From positions 32,678-96,677 of the forward strand of contig NZ_VOUA01000011.1 of assembly GCF_024372725.1 (NCBI RefSeq): a stretch of 64,000 nucleotides of DNA, read 5' to 3'. Shown here piece after piece: positions 37,116 to 45,631 of this stretch (its first letter is position 1; each line of letters begins with the position of its first letter). Position numbers and translations under genes: made by a program. The notes beneath the pieces are model-generated. The model saw only the letters and a list, made by a program, of their open reading frames with translations. It did not search any database and was not told the origin of the DNA. Origin of the DNA: Methanosarcina sp. KYL-1 (lineage in GTDB: Archaea > Halobacteriota > Methanosarcinia > Methanosarcinales > Methanosarcinaceae).

Positions 37116-37832
37116 TTATTCGATCCAGCCGGCGAACTTATTTTTCAAAAGCAACTTCAACTCGTTGTTTACCGCCCTGTCAACCGGGTCATTGAATGTA
37201 CGGTTCTTTTTCGACTGGTGATATATCGGCAGGATCTCGATTCCCTCTATGATGTCGTTCCTGACCTCCATTTTCCGGACCAGGTCCGTGAATTTCTCCG
37301 GGCCTTCTTTTAGCTGCGGGAATAAACGTGCTGCAGGCTCTCCCATCAAAACGATTGCGTTTAAGGAATCGATCCGGGTCAGGCTGTCTATCCACCGGCT
37401 CAGGCAGTTCTCAATTTGTTTGTTACCCGGCAACCTGTCCTGCCTGGTTATTTTACCCGATTTTATGTTTGTGGATTCCCTGTACCAGGGGTAACAGTTG
37501 CAGGTATGGGCCCAGAAGACATTCTTCCTGAAAAGATCCAGGTCTTTTCCCGAGAGGCCGAAAGCAGGCAGTAAATCATTAACCAGAAAGTTGTTCTCCG
37601 CACTTACGAGTCCCCCATCCGGAGAATCGCTTGTTTTGCCGTTTAACCAGGCCTGGAGCGAGGGTGCCTGGCTGATGAGAAGTACCCTGGGGTTTTCAGG
37701 GCCGTAAACCAGCGGCTTTATGCAGTCGATTTCAGTTTTCAGCCAGGTTTTATTGGCGTATACGGTGTCCTGATACAGGTTTACGAAGCATTTTCTGTTA
37801 CAGTTTCGGATTTCTTCTGCAATCGGGTGCAT
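37116..37832 (-). CDS. Uracil-DNA-glycosylase-like protein, copy 2
   Basis: About 238 residues from ATG 37832 (MHPIAEEIRNCNRKCF), preceded by AAGAAGG. Same motifs as copy 1 (RVLLISQAPS, VLMGEPAARLF, LPIYHQS), with a natural N terminus holding two extra Cys (CNRKC). This is probably the intact parent gene. About 200 bases (37370-37573) are identical by eye to copy 1, indicating recent duplication or gene conversion. Substrate and role are unknown; family call is tentative. Confidence 0.6.
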   Translation of the reverse strand: MHPIAEEIRNCNRKCFVNLYQDTVYANKTWLKTEIDCIKPLVYGPENPRVLLISQAPSLQAWLNGKTSDSPDGGLVSAENNFLVNDLLPAFGLSGKDLDLFRKNVFWAHTCNCYPWYRESTNIKSGKITRQDRLPGNKQIENCLSRWIDSLTRIDSLNAIVLMGEPAARLFPQLKEGPEKFTDLVRKMEVRNDIIEGIEILPIYHQSKKNRTFNDPVDRAVNNELKLLLKNKFAGWIE

Positions 37833-38148
37833 TTTATGGCCTTCTTTTTGGCGGAGGGGTGAGTTGAGATGTATCACTATATTTTTTGAAATGTAAATTT
37901 TTTAGCTTTATCCCGAATAAGGTTGGTTTTTTGTGTTCTATTTTTATGTTTTATTTAAGAAAAAGCCGGTCACTACATGACCGGGGGTCTTCGTCTTGAT
38001 TCTGGAACTTGGATCGGAACCAGGCTTTAGGATAGATCATTACGTCTCACTTTGAATGTAACCTATCAAATTCTCACAAATTACAAGGGGTTCCGGTTTA
38101 AGATCGAATTGTACAAGTCGTAATTCTCTAGTTCTAAATTTAGGAAAT
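37833..38148. other. Intergenic with hairpin terminator
   Basis: CCGGTCA-CTACA-TGACCGG (37966-37984) is a perfect stem. On the minus strand it is followed by CTTTTTC, so it could terminate transcripts of the leftward HsdR-N gene. Nothing else is seen. Confidence 0.5.
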
Positions 38149-39225
38149 TTACTCATAGCTATTTACGGTAGCTATCAACTGATTTGAATAATTGTATATC
38201 TCGTTCAACTCACTTATTGGAGCCTTTTCAGCTTTTCTATCATCACCGAGGAACAATTCTAGGTATTTCTGCTTGGTGTTAAAGTGCAACCTGCAGATTG
38301 GTTTTCTGTTGTTGTTATCAAGCAATATCCCGCAATAATTCTTTTTGTCTCTCATGACTATTCTTTTCGGATCAATGCTTGCACGCAGGATTGATTTTAT
38401 GATATGGTATCCCTCTACTTCCTCTTCAGTTGTTACGATACCTTCATTTGATTCTTCTGCAACCTCGGTAATTTCCTTTCCATCGTTTTTCTCTATGAGG
38501 GACTCGGAAGGCTCTTTAGACATAGCAAATTTCAATCTTTCGTTGATTTTTTCGTTTATAAACTGGCTGAGTGCATTCTTCGTGATTCCCGTAAACTTTT
38601 CACGGACGTTCTGAGTGAAAGGCACGTTATGAACTTGTTTTGCAAAATATTTCACGAAATCTTCAGAGGGCGAATTGATCTCTCTTGCAAGAATTAACTT
38701 TATCTCCCTTGTGTATTTCAATTCACAGGCCACAGGAGCCAGATCATCAATATCGAAAGATTCTTTCTTGAATCTTTTAAGTTCATTTATTAACGGCTCT
38801 TTAATGTCCAGCAAATTGATCTCAAGGAAGGACTTATCATCCATTTTGTTGGGGGAATCAAGGTCGGTAAAAAAGCGATAAACAATTCCGTTAGTCAGGA
38901 TTCCTATTTTTGCTTCGGTTACACTGAAATATCTGAATAATTGGGAAGCATGCTCTCTATCCAGGTCAGCATCAATATTTTTACATTCGATCAATATGAC
39001 AGGTTTTCCCTCCTTGAAAACAGCATAGTCGACTTTTTCCCCTTTTTTAGTCCCGAAGTCGGCGGTATATTCAGGAACTACTTCTGTCGGATCAAAAACG
39101 TTGTATCCCAGTATATTTATCAGGGGCATTACAAGGGCGTTTTTCGTAGCTTCTTCGGTTTTTATGTTTTCTCGTAGCTTCGGGATTCTTGCTGCCAATT
39201 CTTGAATTTGATCAATGAAATCCAT
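38149..39225 (-). CDS. Stand-alone HsdR-N-type PD-(D/E)xK nuclease
   Basis: A 358-residue protein. Residues 1-150 match the N-terminal nuclease domain of type I restriction HsdR: KTEEATKNALVMPLINILGYN, then EKVDYAV (Asp66) and VILIECKN (Glu80, Lys82). A middle helical part and a C-terminal domain of about 75 residues (SILRASIDPKRIVMRDKKNY) complete it. The helicase part of HsdR is absent, and no HsdM or HsdS is nearby. Such proteins are often orphan restriction-like or regulatory proteins. It lies at the edge of the accessory island. Confidence 0.78.
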   Translation of the reverse strand: MDFIDQIQELAARIPKLRENIKTEEATKNALVMPLINILGYNVFDPTEVVPEYTADFGTKKGEKVDYAVFKEGKPVILIECKNIDADLDREHASQLFRYFSVTEAKIGILTNGIVYRFFTDLDSPNKMDDKSFLEINLLDIKEPLINELKRFKKESFDIDDLAPVACELKYTREIKLILAREINSPSEDFVKYFAKQVHNVPFTQNVREKFTGITKNALSQFINEKINERLKFAMSKEPSESLIEKNDGKEITEVAEESNEGIVTTEEEVEGYHIIKSILRASIDPKRIVMRDKKNYCGILLDNNNRKPICRLHFNTKQKYLELFLGDDRKAEKAPISELNEIYNYSNQLIATVNSYE

Positions 39226-39411
39226 CTTGACTCCTTCATAAGATCTGACTTGTTAAGAGTTTAAATTATTTTTTTCTCTACTTCTACACATTTTCATCTA
39301 TTTATTTAAACTTTAGTACTTTGAAATTTTGTTTTATAATTCTTCTATCCAATGTCTTTTTTCCTTTTTAAAGAAAAAGACTCTTCTATATTTTCTATCC
39401 CTTCTCCCCCA

Positions 39412-39458
39412 ACTTATAATACCCAAAAACCCCCTAATTACTAACAGGGGGGAATGCT
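39412..39458 (+). promoter_or_regulatory. Putative promoter and ribosome-binding site of the 2-oxoglutarate/succinate cluster
   Basis: CTTATAATA (about 39413-39421) could be a TATA element about 40 bases before the GTG start. AGGGGGGAA (about 39446-39454) is a strong Shine-Dalgarno for that GTG; the ATG at 39454 is out of frame with a stop at once. Confidence 0.4.
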
Positions 39459-40823
39459 GTGAAACTCAAATCCGTTAATCCTTATACTGAAGAACTCAAC
39501 TGGACCTACGATGCTCTTTCTTTCAAAGACTGTGAGCAGCAAATAGAACTGTCGAGGGCTGCTTTTCCCGGCTGGAGTGCCCTGTCCGTTGAGGAAAGAG
39601 CCATGTACATTGCCCGGGCTGCCCACGTGCTCAGGCAGAACAAGCCGGTGTATGCCGAGGTCATAACGAAGGAGATGGGAAAGCCGATAAGGGGAGCCCT
39701 GGCTGAGGTCGAGAAGTGTGCAAAGGGCTGCGACTATTATGCGGAGCATGCAGCGGAGTTTTTGAAGGACGAGCCGGTGGAAACGGAGGCTGGGAAGAGC
39801 TACATCACCTTCGAGCCCCTGGGGGTCATTTTCGGGATTATGCCCTGGAACTTCCCGTTCTGGCAGGTCTTCCGCTTTGCGGTGCCGGCGCTGGCTGCGG
39901 GAAACGTTTGTTTGCTCAAACATGCTTCAAACGTGCCGGGGTCTGCACTGGAGATCCTGAAGGTCTTTCTGGAGGCGGGGCTGCCTGAGAATGTGTTCAA
40001 GGTGCTCCTGATCGACTCGAAGACCGCGATGAAAATCATTGACGAGGACCTGGTGGACGGGGTCTCGCTTACCGGGAGCGTTGCAGCCGGGTCTGCAGTC
40101 GGGGAGCTTGCCGGGAAGAAGATCAAGCCGCTTGTGCTGGAACTCGGGGGGTCGGACCCCTTCATCGTGCTTGAGGACGCGGATGTGGACGCGGCGGCAC
40201 GGATGGCGGTAAAGGCGCGCTTTATCAATTCAGGGCAGAGCTGTATAGCTGCAAAGCGGTTTATCGTCATGGAAGATGTGGTCGTGGAATTTACCGAAAA
40301 ATTCGATAAATACATGCAGCAGCTCAAGGTCGGGGACCCCATGGACCCGGAGACCGACATCGGACCCATGGCGAAAAAGGAATTTGTCGGGGAGCTTGAA
40401 AAGGTCCTGAAGGACGCGGAAAAGAAAGGGGCTGAACCGAAGGTGCACGCAGCCGAACATGAAAAGGGTTTCTTCTTTAAGCCTGCACTTGTCCCGGCTG
40501 CCAGCACCGACATGAAGGTCTGCAGCCTGGAAATCTTCGGGCCGATTGCTCCGGTGATTACGGTCAAGGACGAGGACGAAGCCGTGGAGGTTGCAAACTC
40601 CACCGAGTTCGGGCTGGGGGCTGCCGTCTGGTCAGGGGACCCCGAAAGGGCCGAGCGGCTTGCAAAGAGGATCAGGTCCGGGCTTGTGGCTATTAACGGG
40701 ATGGCAAAGTCCGACCCGAGGCTGCCTTTCGGCGGGGTCAAGAAGTCCGGGGTCGGGAGGGAACTTTCCCACTACGGGTTAAAAGAGTTCGTAAATATCA
40801 AAACTGTCGTGGTTAATAAATAA
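39459..40823 (+). CDS. Succinate-semialdehyde dehydrogenase (Sad/GabD type)
   Basis: A 454-residue NAD(P)-dependent aldehyde dehydrogenase that would oxidise succinic semialdehyde to succinate. Catalytic Cys262 lies in NSGQSCIAAKRF, Glu228 in VLELGGSDP, and Asn131 in MPWNFPFWQVFRF. The wording LLKHASNVPGSALEI and GGSDPFIVL is that of the Sad (YneI)/cyanobacterial SSADH group. GTG start with strong Shine-Dalgarno. The ThDP decarboxylase follows 35 bases later, the same pairing used in cyanobacteria to bypass 2-oxoglutarate dehydrogenase. Confidence 0.85.
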   Translation: MKLKSVNPYTEELNWTYDALSFKDCEQQIELSRAAFPGWSALSVEERAMYIARAAHVLRQNKPVYAEVITKEMGKPIRGALAEVEKCAKGCDYYAEHAAEFLKDEPVETEAGKSYITFEPLGVIFGIMPWNFPFWQVFRFAVPALAAGNVCLLKHASNVPGSALEILKVFLEAGLPENVFKVLLIDSKTAMKIIDEDLVDGVSLTGSVAAGSAVGELAGKKIKPLVLELGGSDPFIVLEDADVDAAARMAVKARFINSGQSCIAAKRFIVMEDVVVEFTEKFDKYMQQLKVGDPMDPETDIGPMAKKEFVGELEKVLKDAEKKGAEPKVHAAEHEKGFFFKPALVPAASTDMKVCSLEIFGPIAPVITVKDEDEAVEVANSTEFGLGAAVWSGDPERAERLAKRIRSGLVAINGMAKSDPRLPFGGVKKSGVGRELSHYGLKEFVNIKTVVVNK

Positions 40824-40858
40824 AGAAAAAGTAAAGAAAAAAACTTTGGGTGTTTTTT

Positions 40859-42493
40859 ATGAAAGCTTCGGATCTTTTTGTGGCCCAGCTTGAAGAAGAG
40901 GGTGTGGAGTATATTTTCGGGCTCCCGGGGGAGGAAAACCTGGATTTCCTGGAGTCCCTGAGGAAATCGAAGATCAGGGTGATTATCACCAGGCATGAAC
41001 AGGCAGCGGCTTTCATGGCTGCGGCTTACGGGAGGCTGGCAGGAAAAGCCGGGGTCTGTTTTTCAACCCTCGGGCCGGGGGCTACCAACCTTGTCACCGG
41101 GGTTGCCCAGGCGCAGCTGATCGGGGCTCCCTTCATCTCGATTTCCGGGCAGAAGGCCCTTACCGACAACTGGCAGGCCAGGTTCCAGCTCGTGGACGTG
41201 GTCCGGATGATGGAGCCGCTCTGTAAAAAGGCTGTGTCAATAACGGATCCGGGGATGATCCCAACCGTGATCCGGAACGCTTTCAAGCATGCGGAGGCTG
41301 AAAGGCCTGGAGCGGTCCACATCGAGCTCCCTGAGGATGTGGCCGAAGATGAGACCGGGGCTAAGGTACAGAAAAGAAGCAGGATCAAAATCCCGCAGCC
41401 TGACCCCGGGGCTGTGGAACAGGCTGCAGCCATGATCTGTGAGGCAAAAAACCCCCTGATCATCGTCTCTTCCGGGGCAAACCGGAAAGCGGTCACTGAA
41501 GAGCTTGAATTTTTCGCCGCAAAGACCGGGATCTACCTTGTGCACACCCAGATGGGGAAGGGAGTCGTCCCGGACGACTGCGAGTGCAGCCTCTTTGCCA
41601 CGGGGATCCACACCCACGACTACGTGAACTGCGGGATTGACGAGGCGGACCTGATCATTACCGTGGGCTACGACGTAGTGGAGTATCCCCCCTACCTCTG
41701 GAACAAAAACCTGGACAAGAAGATCATCAACATCGATTTCGTGGAGTCCGTGCCTGACAGGTACTTCAACCCGGACCGGGAAGTCATAGGGGACATCGCG
41801 TCCTCGATCCGGGAAATTGCCTCACAGATCCCGGGAAAACGGGAGTTTCCCATTTTTAAAGCAACAAGGGCATTCATCGAGGAAAAAATCAATGCCCCTG
41901 TCGGGATAAGCTATCCGCCCCTGCCCCATGCGGTTGTCCGGAGCGTCCGGGAGGTGCTCGGGAGAAAAGACATCATAACCCTGGACAACGGGATCTACAA
42001 GCTCTGGTTCTCCCGCCTCTACAAGACCTATGCCCCTAACACAGTGCTCTTGGACAACGCCCTTGCCACCATGGGAGCAGGCCTGCCTGCAGGGATAGCC
42101 GCAAAACTCCTCCATCCCGAACGCCGGGTGCTTGCAATCTGCGGGGACGGGGGCTTCATGATGAACTGCCAGGAACTTGAGACCGCAATCCGCTATAAGA
42201 TCCCAATCGTCGTCCTGGTCCTGAACGACAACGCCTTTGGCTTCATCAAATGGAAGCAGAAGAAAATGCACTTTGAGGACTTTGCCCTTGACTGCGGGAA
42301 CCCGGACTTTGCCCGCTTTGCCGAAAGTTTCGGGGCTGCAGGCTTCAGGGTCGAAGAAGGAGACGACCTTGCCGAAGTCCTGGAAAAAGCCTTTGCCCTC
42401 AACAAAGTGGCGGTCGTCGAGTGCCCGATTGACTATTCCGTAAACTACGAGACCTTTTCAATCGAGCTCGGAAACCTTGTCTGCCAGATCTGA
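40859..42493 (+). CDS. ThDP-dependent decarboxylase, acetolactate-synthase-like (putative 2-oxoglutarate decarboxylase)
   Basis: About 544 residues. The ThDP-activating Glu47 lies in ITRHEQAAAFMA; the ThDP/Mg motif is GDGGFMMNCQELETAI ending in LNDNAFG. The N terminus (VEYIFGLPGEENLDFL) and STLGPGATNLVTGVA match both AlsS-type acetolactate synthases and the cyanobacterial 2-oxoglutarate decarboxylase. No regulatory subunit is adjacent, which argues against biosynthetic acetolactate synthase. Linkage to SSADH favours 2-oxoglutarate to succinic semialdehyde. GTG 40850 is an alternative start. Confidence 0.75.
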   Translation: MKASDLFVAQLEEEGVEYIFGLPGEENLDFLESLRKSKIRVIITRHEQAAAFMAAAYGRLAGKAGVCFSTLGPGATNLVTGVAQAQLIGAPFISISGQKALTDNWQARFQLVDVVRMMEPLCKKAVSITDPGMIPTVIRNAFKHAEAERPGAVHIELPEDVAEDETGAKVQKRSRIKIPQPDPGAVEQAAAMICEAKNPLIIVSSGANRKAVTEELEFFAAKTGIYLVHTQMGKGVVPDDCECSLFATGIHTHDYVNCGIDEADLIITVGYDVVEYPPYLWNKNLDKKIINIDFVESVPDRYFNPDREVIGDIASSIREIASQIPGKREFPIFKATRAFIEEKINAPVGISYPPLPHAVVRSVREVLGRKDIITLDNGIYKLWFSRLYKTYAPNTVLLDNALATMGAGLPAGIAAKLLHPERRVLAICGDGGFMMNCQELETAIRYKIPIVVLVLNDNAFGFIKWKQKKMHFEDFALDCGNPDFARFAESFGAAGFRVEEGDDLAEVLEKAFALNKVAVVECPIDYSVNYETFSIELGNLVCQI

Positions 42494-42562
42494 GCTCCTG
42501 GCACTTTTTTACTTAGGCTGATTATCCCAAAACCAGATCCGAGAAATCCAATTCGAGAACTC

Positions 42563-42643
42563 AAATCCGATAAACCAAATCCAGGAATCAAATCCGATAA
42601 ACCAAATCCAGGAATCAAATCCGATAAACCAAATCCAGGAATA
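42563..42643 (+). repeat. 27-bp tandem repeat, three copies
   Basis: A 27-base unit beginning AAATCCGATAAACCAAATCC is present three times in a row, between the ThDP-enzyme and flavoprotein genes; shorter AAATCCG units continue on both sides. Confidence 0.9.
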
Positions 42644-42700
42644 AAATCCGAAATAAAATCCGAAATTAAGTCTGAGAAATCAAACTTCGGGGGAAAATAA

Positions 42701-44539
42701 TTGGGGGGAGAAGAAACAGAACCAGGATACCCTATCCATACCCACGACGTCCTCATAATCGGGGCCGGGCTGACCGGGCTTCGGGCCGCCATCGAAACGG
42801 TTGACGCCGGGCTTGACACCGCCGTCATCTCCAAGGTGCACCCGCTCCGCTCGCACTCGGTTGCAGCCCAGGGAGGGATGAATGCAGCTCTCGGGAATGC
42901 ACAGGCCGGGGACTCCTGGGAAGACCACGCCTTTGACACGGTCAAAGGTTCGGACTACCTTGCAGACCAGGATGCCGTGGAGCTGATGTGCAAAAACGCA
43001 CCCGGAGCCGTAATCGAGCTCGAGCATTTCGGGACCGTTTTTTCGCGCTTCCCCGATGGAAAGATTGCCCAGCGGCCTTTCGGGGGCGTGATGTTCCCCC
43101 GGACCTGTTACGCGGCAGACCGGACCGGGCACAACATCCTGCACACGCTCTACGAACAGCTCGTGGGCAGGGAAAAAAGCGGCAGGATAACTTTTTACGA
43201 GGAATTTTTCGTAACATCCCTCGTGAAAGCCGGGGACCCTGCAGCTGAAAACGGCTCGGGGAGGAACGAAAGGTGCGTGGGCTGCACCTGCATAAACCTC
43301 GCAGACCGGACCCTGCACGGCTTTTCCTGCCGGGCTCTGCTCCTGGCAACCGGGGGTTTCGGGCGGCTCTTTACCCGCTCCACAAACGCCCTGATCAACA
43401 CCGGGGACGGGGCTTCCCTGGCGCTCCGGGCCGGGGTGCCCTTAAAGGACATGGAATTCGTGCAGTTCCACCCGACCACCCTTTACGGGACGAACATCCT
43501 GATCACCGAAGGGGCAAGGGGGGAGGGCGGCTATCTCCTGAACAACAAAAATGAGCGCTTCATGGAAAAGTACGCCCCGAAGTCCATGGAACTGGCCCCA
43601 AGGGACATCGTAGCCCGCTCGATCCAGCAGGAAATAGACGAAGGCCGGGGTTTTGACGATAAGTATGTCCTCCTCGACCTCAGGCACCTGGGAAAAGATA
43701 AGATAATGGAACGCCTGCCCGGGATCCGCCTGATCTCCCTGGACTTTGCAGGCGTTGACCCGATCGAGGCCCCTATTCCCGTGCAGCCGGGCCAGCACTA
43801 TTCCATGGGAGGAATCGCCGTCGGAAACAACCTTGCAACCGAACTTCCCGGGCTCTATGCTGCAGGAGAATGTTCCTGCGTAAGCGTGCACGGGGCAAAC
43901 CGGCTGGGGGGCAATTCCCTCCTCGAAACCGTGGTCTTCGGGAAAATTGCGGGGCAGGAGATCTCGAGGGCCTTTTACTTTTCCTCTTCCGGGGCACGGG
44001 TCCGGGCCGGGGACAAAAAAGCTGAAGATAACAAAGTTGGGGACAAAATAGCAGTCCTGGATAAGCTCTCCGAAGATTCCGGGCGGATAAATCAGCTGCT
44101 TGCCAGGGATTAGGGCGTGAAAATGCACGGGCTCAGGGACGAGCTGAAGAAGCTGATGTTTGAGTATTTCGGGGTCTTCCGGGAAGGAAAGAAAATGGAA
44201 GAGGGGCTGGAAAAACTCCTGGAGCTCAAAGCCCGCTACCCCGAGGTTTACATCGACAACAAGTCCGCTGTTTTCAACCAGGCTCTCAGCTATGCCCTTG
44301 AACTTGGAGGGCTCTTCGATATAGCAGAAGCCGTAGCAAGGGGCGCAATTGCCCGAAAAGAGAGCCGGGGTTCCCATGCCCGGACCGATTACTCTGACCG
44401 GGACGACGAAAACTTCCTTGTCCATACGATTTACCGTCTGGAAGGTCCGGGGGCCGAAGGAAAGCCTGGAGGAAAACCTGTGCTCGAATACCTGCCTGTG
44501 AGGCTTGGGAAATTCCCGGTAAAGGAGCGTGCATACTGA
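42701..44539 (+). CDS. sdhA: Succinate dehydrogenase/fumarate reductase flavoprotein with in-frame UAG (probable pyrrolysine)
   Basis: The frame from TTG 42701 runs 470 codons to a UAG (44111-44113) and continues in the same frame for 141 codons to UGA. Part 1 has the FAD motif LIIGAGLTGLRAA, RSHSVAAQGGMNAALG (His52 at the covalent-FAD position), QFHPTTLYG, TEGARGEGGYLL and GQHYSMGGIAV. Part 2 has the family C-terminal domain (LRDELKKLMFEYFGVFREG; KESRGSHARTDYSDRDDEN). Against E. coli SdhA (from memory) the junction aligns without a gap, the UAG replacing one residue of a variable loop. Total about 612 residues, normal for the family. Alternatively part 2 starts separately at GTG 44117. Confidence 0.8.
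44111..44113 (+). other. In-frame UAG codon, candidate pyrrolysine site
   Basis: Context is CTT GCC AGG GAT TAG GGC GTG AAA ATG. Read-through gives ...LLARD-Pyl-GVKMHGLRDEL.... No other stop lies near it in this frame. Confidence 0.7.
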
Positions 44540-44618
44540 TGAAGTTTGAGTCGATGGGGGGGTATGCTGACGGAGGGTGTACTGATGGAGGGTGTGTACT
44601 GATGGGGCGTGTGTACTG

Positions 44619-45386
44619 ATGAAGCTGAAAGTGTTTCGTTACGACAGGGAAAGCGGGGACTCTCGCTACGACACCTTCGAGCTCGACCCCTCGCCCGGGA
44701 TGACCGTGCTTTCCGCCCTCTTCAAAATCCAGGAAGAAATGGACGATTCCCTGGCTTTTCGTTATTCCTGCAGGGGTGCGGTCTGCGGGAGCTGCGGGGT
44801 GCTGATAAACAAGGTGCCCAGGCTTGCCTGCAGGACCCGGGTCGAGTCCCTGCCCGGGGGTGAAGGGCAGGTAAAGCTCAGGCATTTTCCGGGGATGGAA
44901 GAGACGGTTTCGTGGGACCCGAAAGAAGAGGTGCTCGTGGAATCTCTCCCGAACCTGGTGAAGATAAAGGACCTGGTCGTGGACATGGATAAATTCTTTG
45001 AGTTCTACCGGGCAGTCGAGCCCACCTTCAAGCCGGCTTCCGAAGCTCCTGAAAAAGAAAGGCTGATGGATCCCAAAGCCGTTTCAGAGCTTGAACAGTA
45101 CACTAACTGCGTGCTTTGCGCCTCCTGTGTGGGGTCCTGCCCGATTTCGGGAAAGGAGGAAGAATTCCTGGGGCCTGCAGCCCTTGCCAAGCTCTATCGT
45201 TTCCATATCGATCCCCGTGAGGCTGAAGACGACTCCAGGCTCCTGCTTGCCAACGACAAAAGCGGCTGGTGGGGCTGCGAGTTCAATGCCAACTGTAAAG
45301 CTGTCTGCCCGAAAGGCGTACCCCCCATTCTGGGGATCGGCAAAGCCAGGAAGGAAATCCAGAAGCTTGGAAAGGAGCCAAAGTGA
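44619..45386 (+). CDS. sdhB: Succinate dehydrogenase/fumarate reductase iron-sulfur subunit
   Basis: About 255 residues. The N-terminal 2Fe-2S site is SCRGAVCGSCGVLINKVPRLAC. The C-terminal half has CVLCASCVGSCP for the 4Fe-4S cluster and CEFNANCKAVCPKGVPP for the second cubane-type cluster. There is no C-terminal CCG (HdrB-like) domain, so it differs from the thiol:fumarate reductase TfrB of Methanothermobacter; no membrane anchor subunit is present either. The electron partner is therefore unknown. ATG 44619 follows a short tandemly duplicated stretch (GTGTACTGATGG units, 44565-44615). Same operon as the flavoprotein. Confidence 0.88.
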   Translation: MKLKVFRYDRESGDSRYDTFELDPSPGMTVLSALFKIQEEMDDSLAFRYSCRGAVCGSCGVLINKVPRLACRTRVESLPGGEGQVKLRHFPGMEETVSWDPKEEVLVESLPNLVKIKDLVVDMDKFFEFYRAVEPTFKPASEAPEKERLMDPKAVSELEQYTNCVLCASCVGSCPISGKEEEFLGPAALAKLYRFHIDPREAEDDSRLLLANDKSGWWGCEFNANCKAVCPKGVPPILGIGKARKEIQKLGKEPK

Positions 45387-45437
45387 CCCTTTGACTTAAA
45401 CAATGACGGAAGCAATGACGGAAGCAATGACGTAAAG

Positions 45438-45521
45438 AAAGATGGAATGAAAGATGGAATGAAAGATGGAATGAAAGATGGAATGAAAGATGGAATGAAA
45501 GATGGAATGAAAGACGGAAAC
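45438..45521 (+). repeat. 12-bp tandem repeat, six exact copies plus one variant
   Basis: AAAGATGGAATG repeats between the iron-sulfur subunit and aspartase genes. Confidence 0.92.
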
Positions 45522-45631
45522 AATGATAAACGATACGAAAATCGAAAATAAGAAAATAGGAACAAAAAAGAGTGACGAAAAATAAAGAGGTCAGATAAGG
45601 GACGTCAATAATTTTTTTCAGGGGGATGGCT

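Noticed and set aside
39800..40741. 313-codon leftward frame opposite SSADH
   Set aside because: Ser/Pro/Thr-rich shadow of a clearly coding gene.
43442..44425. 327-codon leftward frame opposite the flavoprotein
   Set aside because: Antisense shadow; it crosses the UAG junction but shows no domain.
44114..44539. Independent small protein starting at GTG 44117
   Set aside because: It is exactly the C-terminal domain of the flavoprotein, in the same frame and contiguous in alignment, so read-through is the better explanation.
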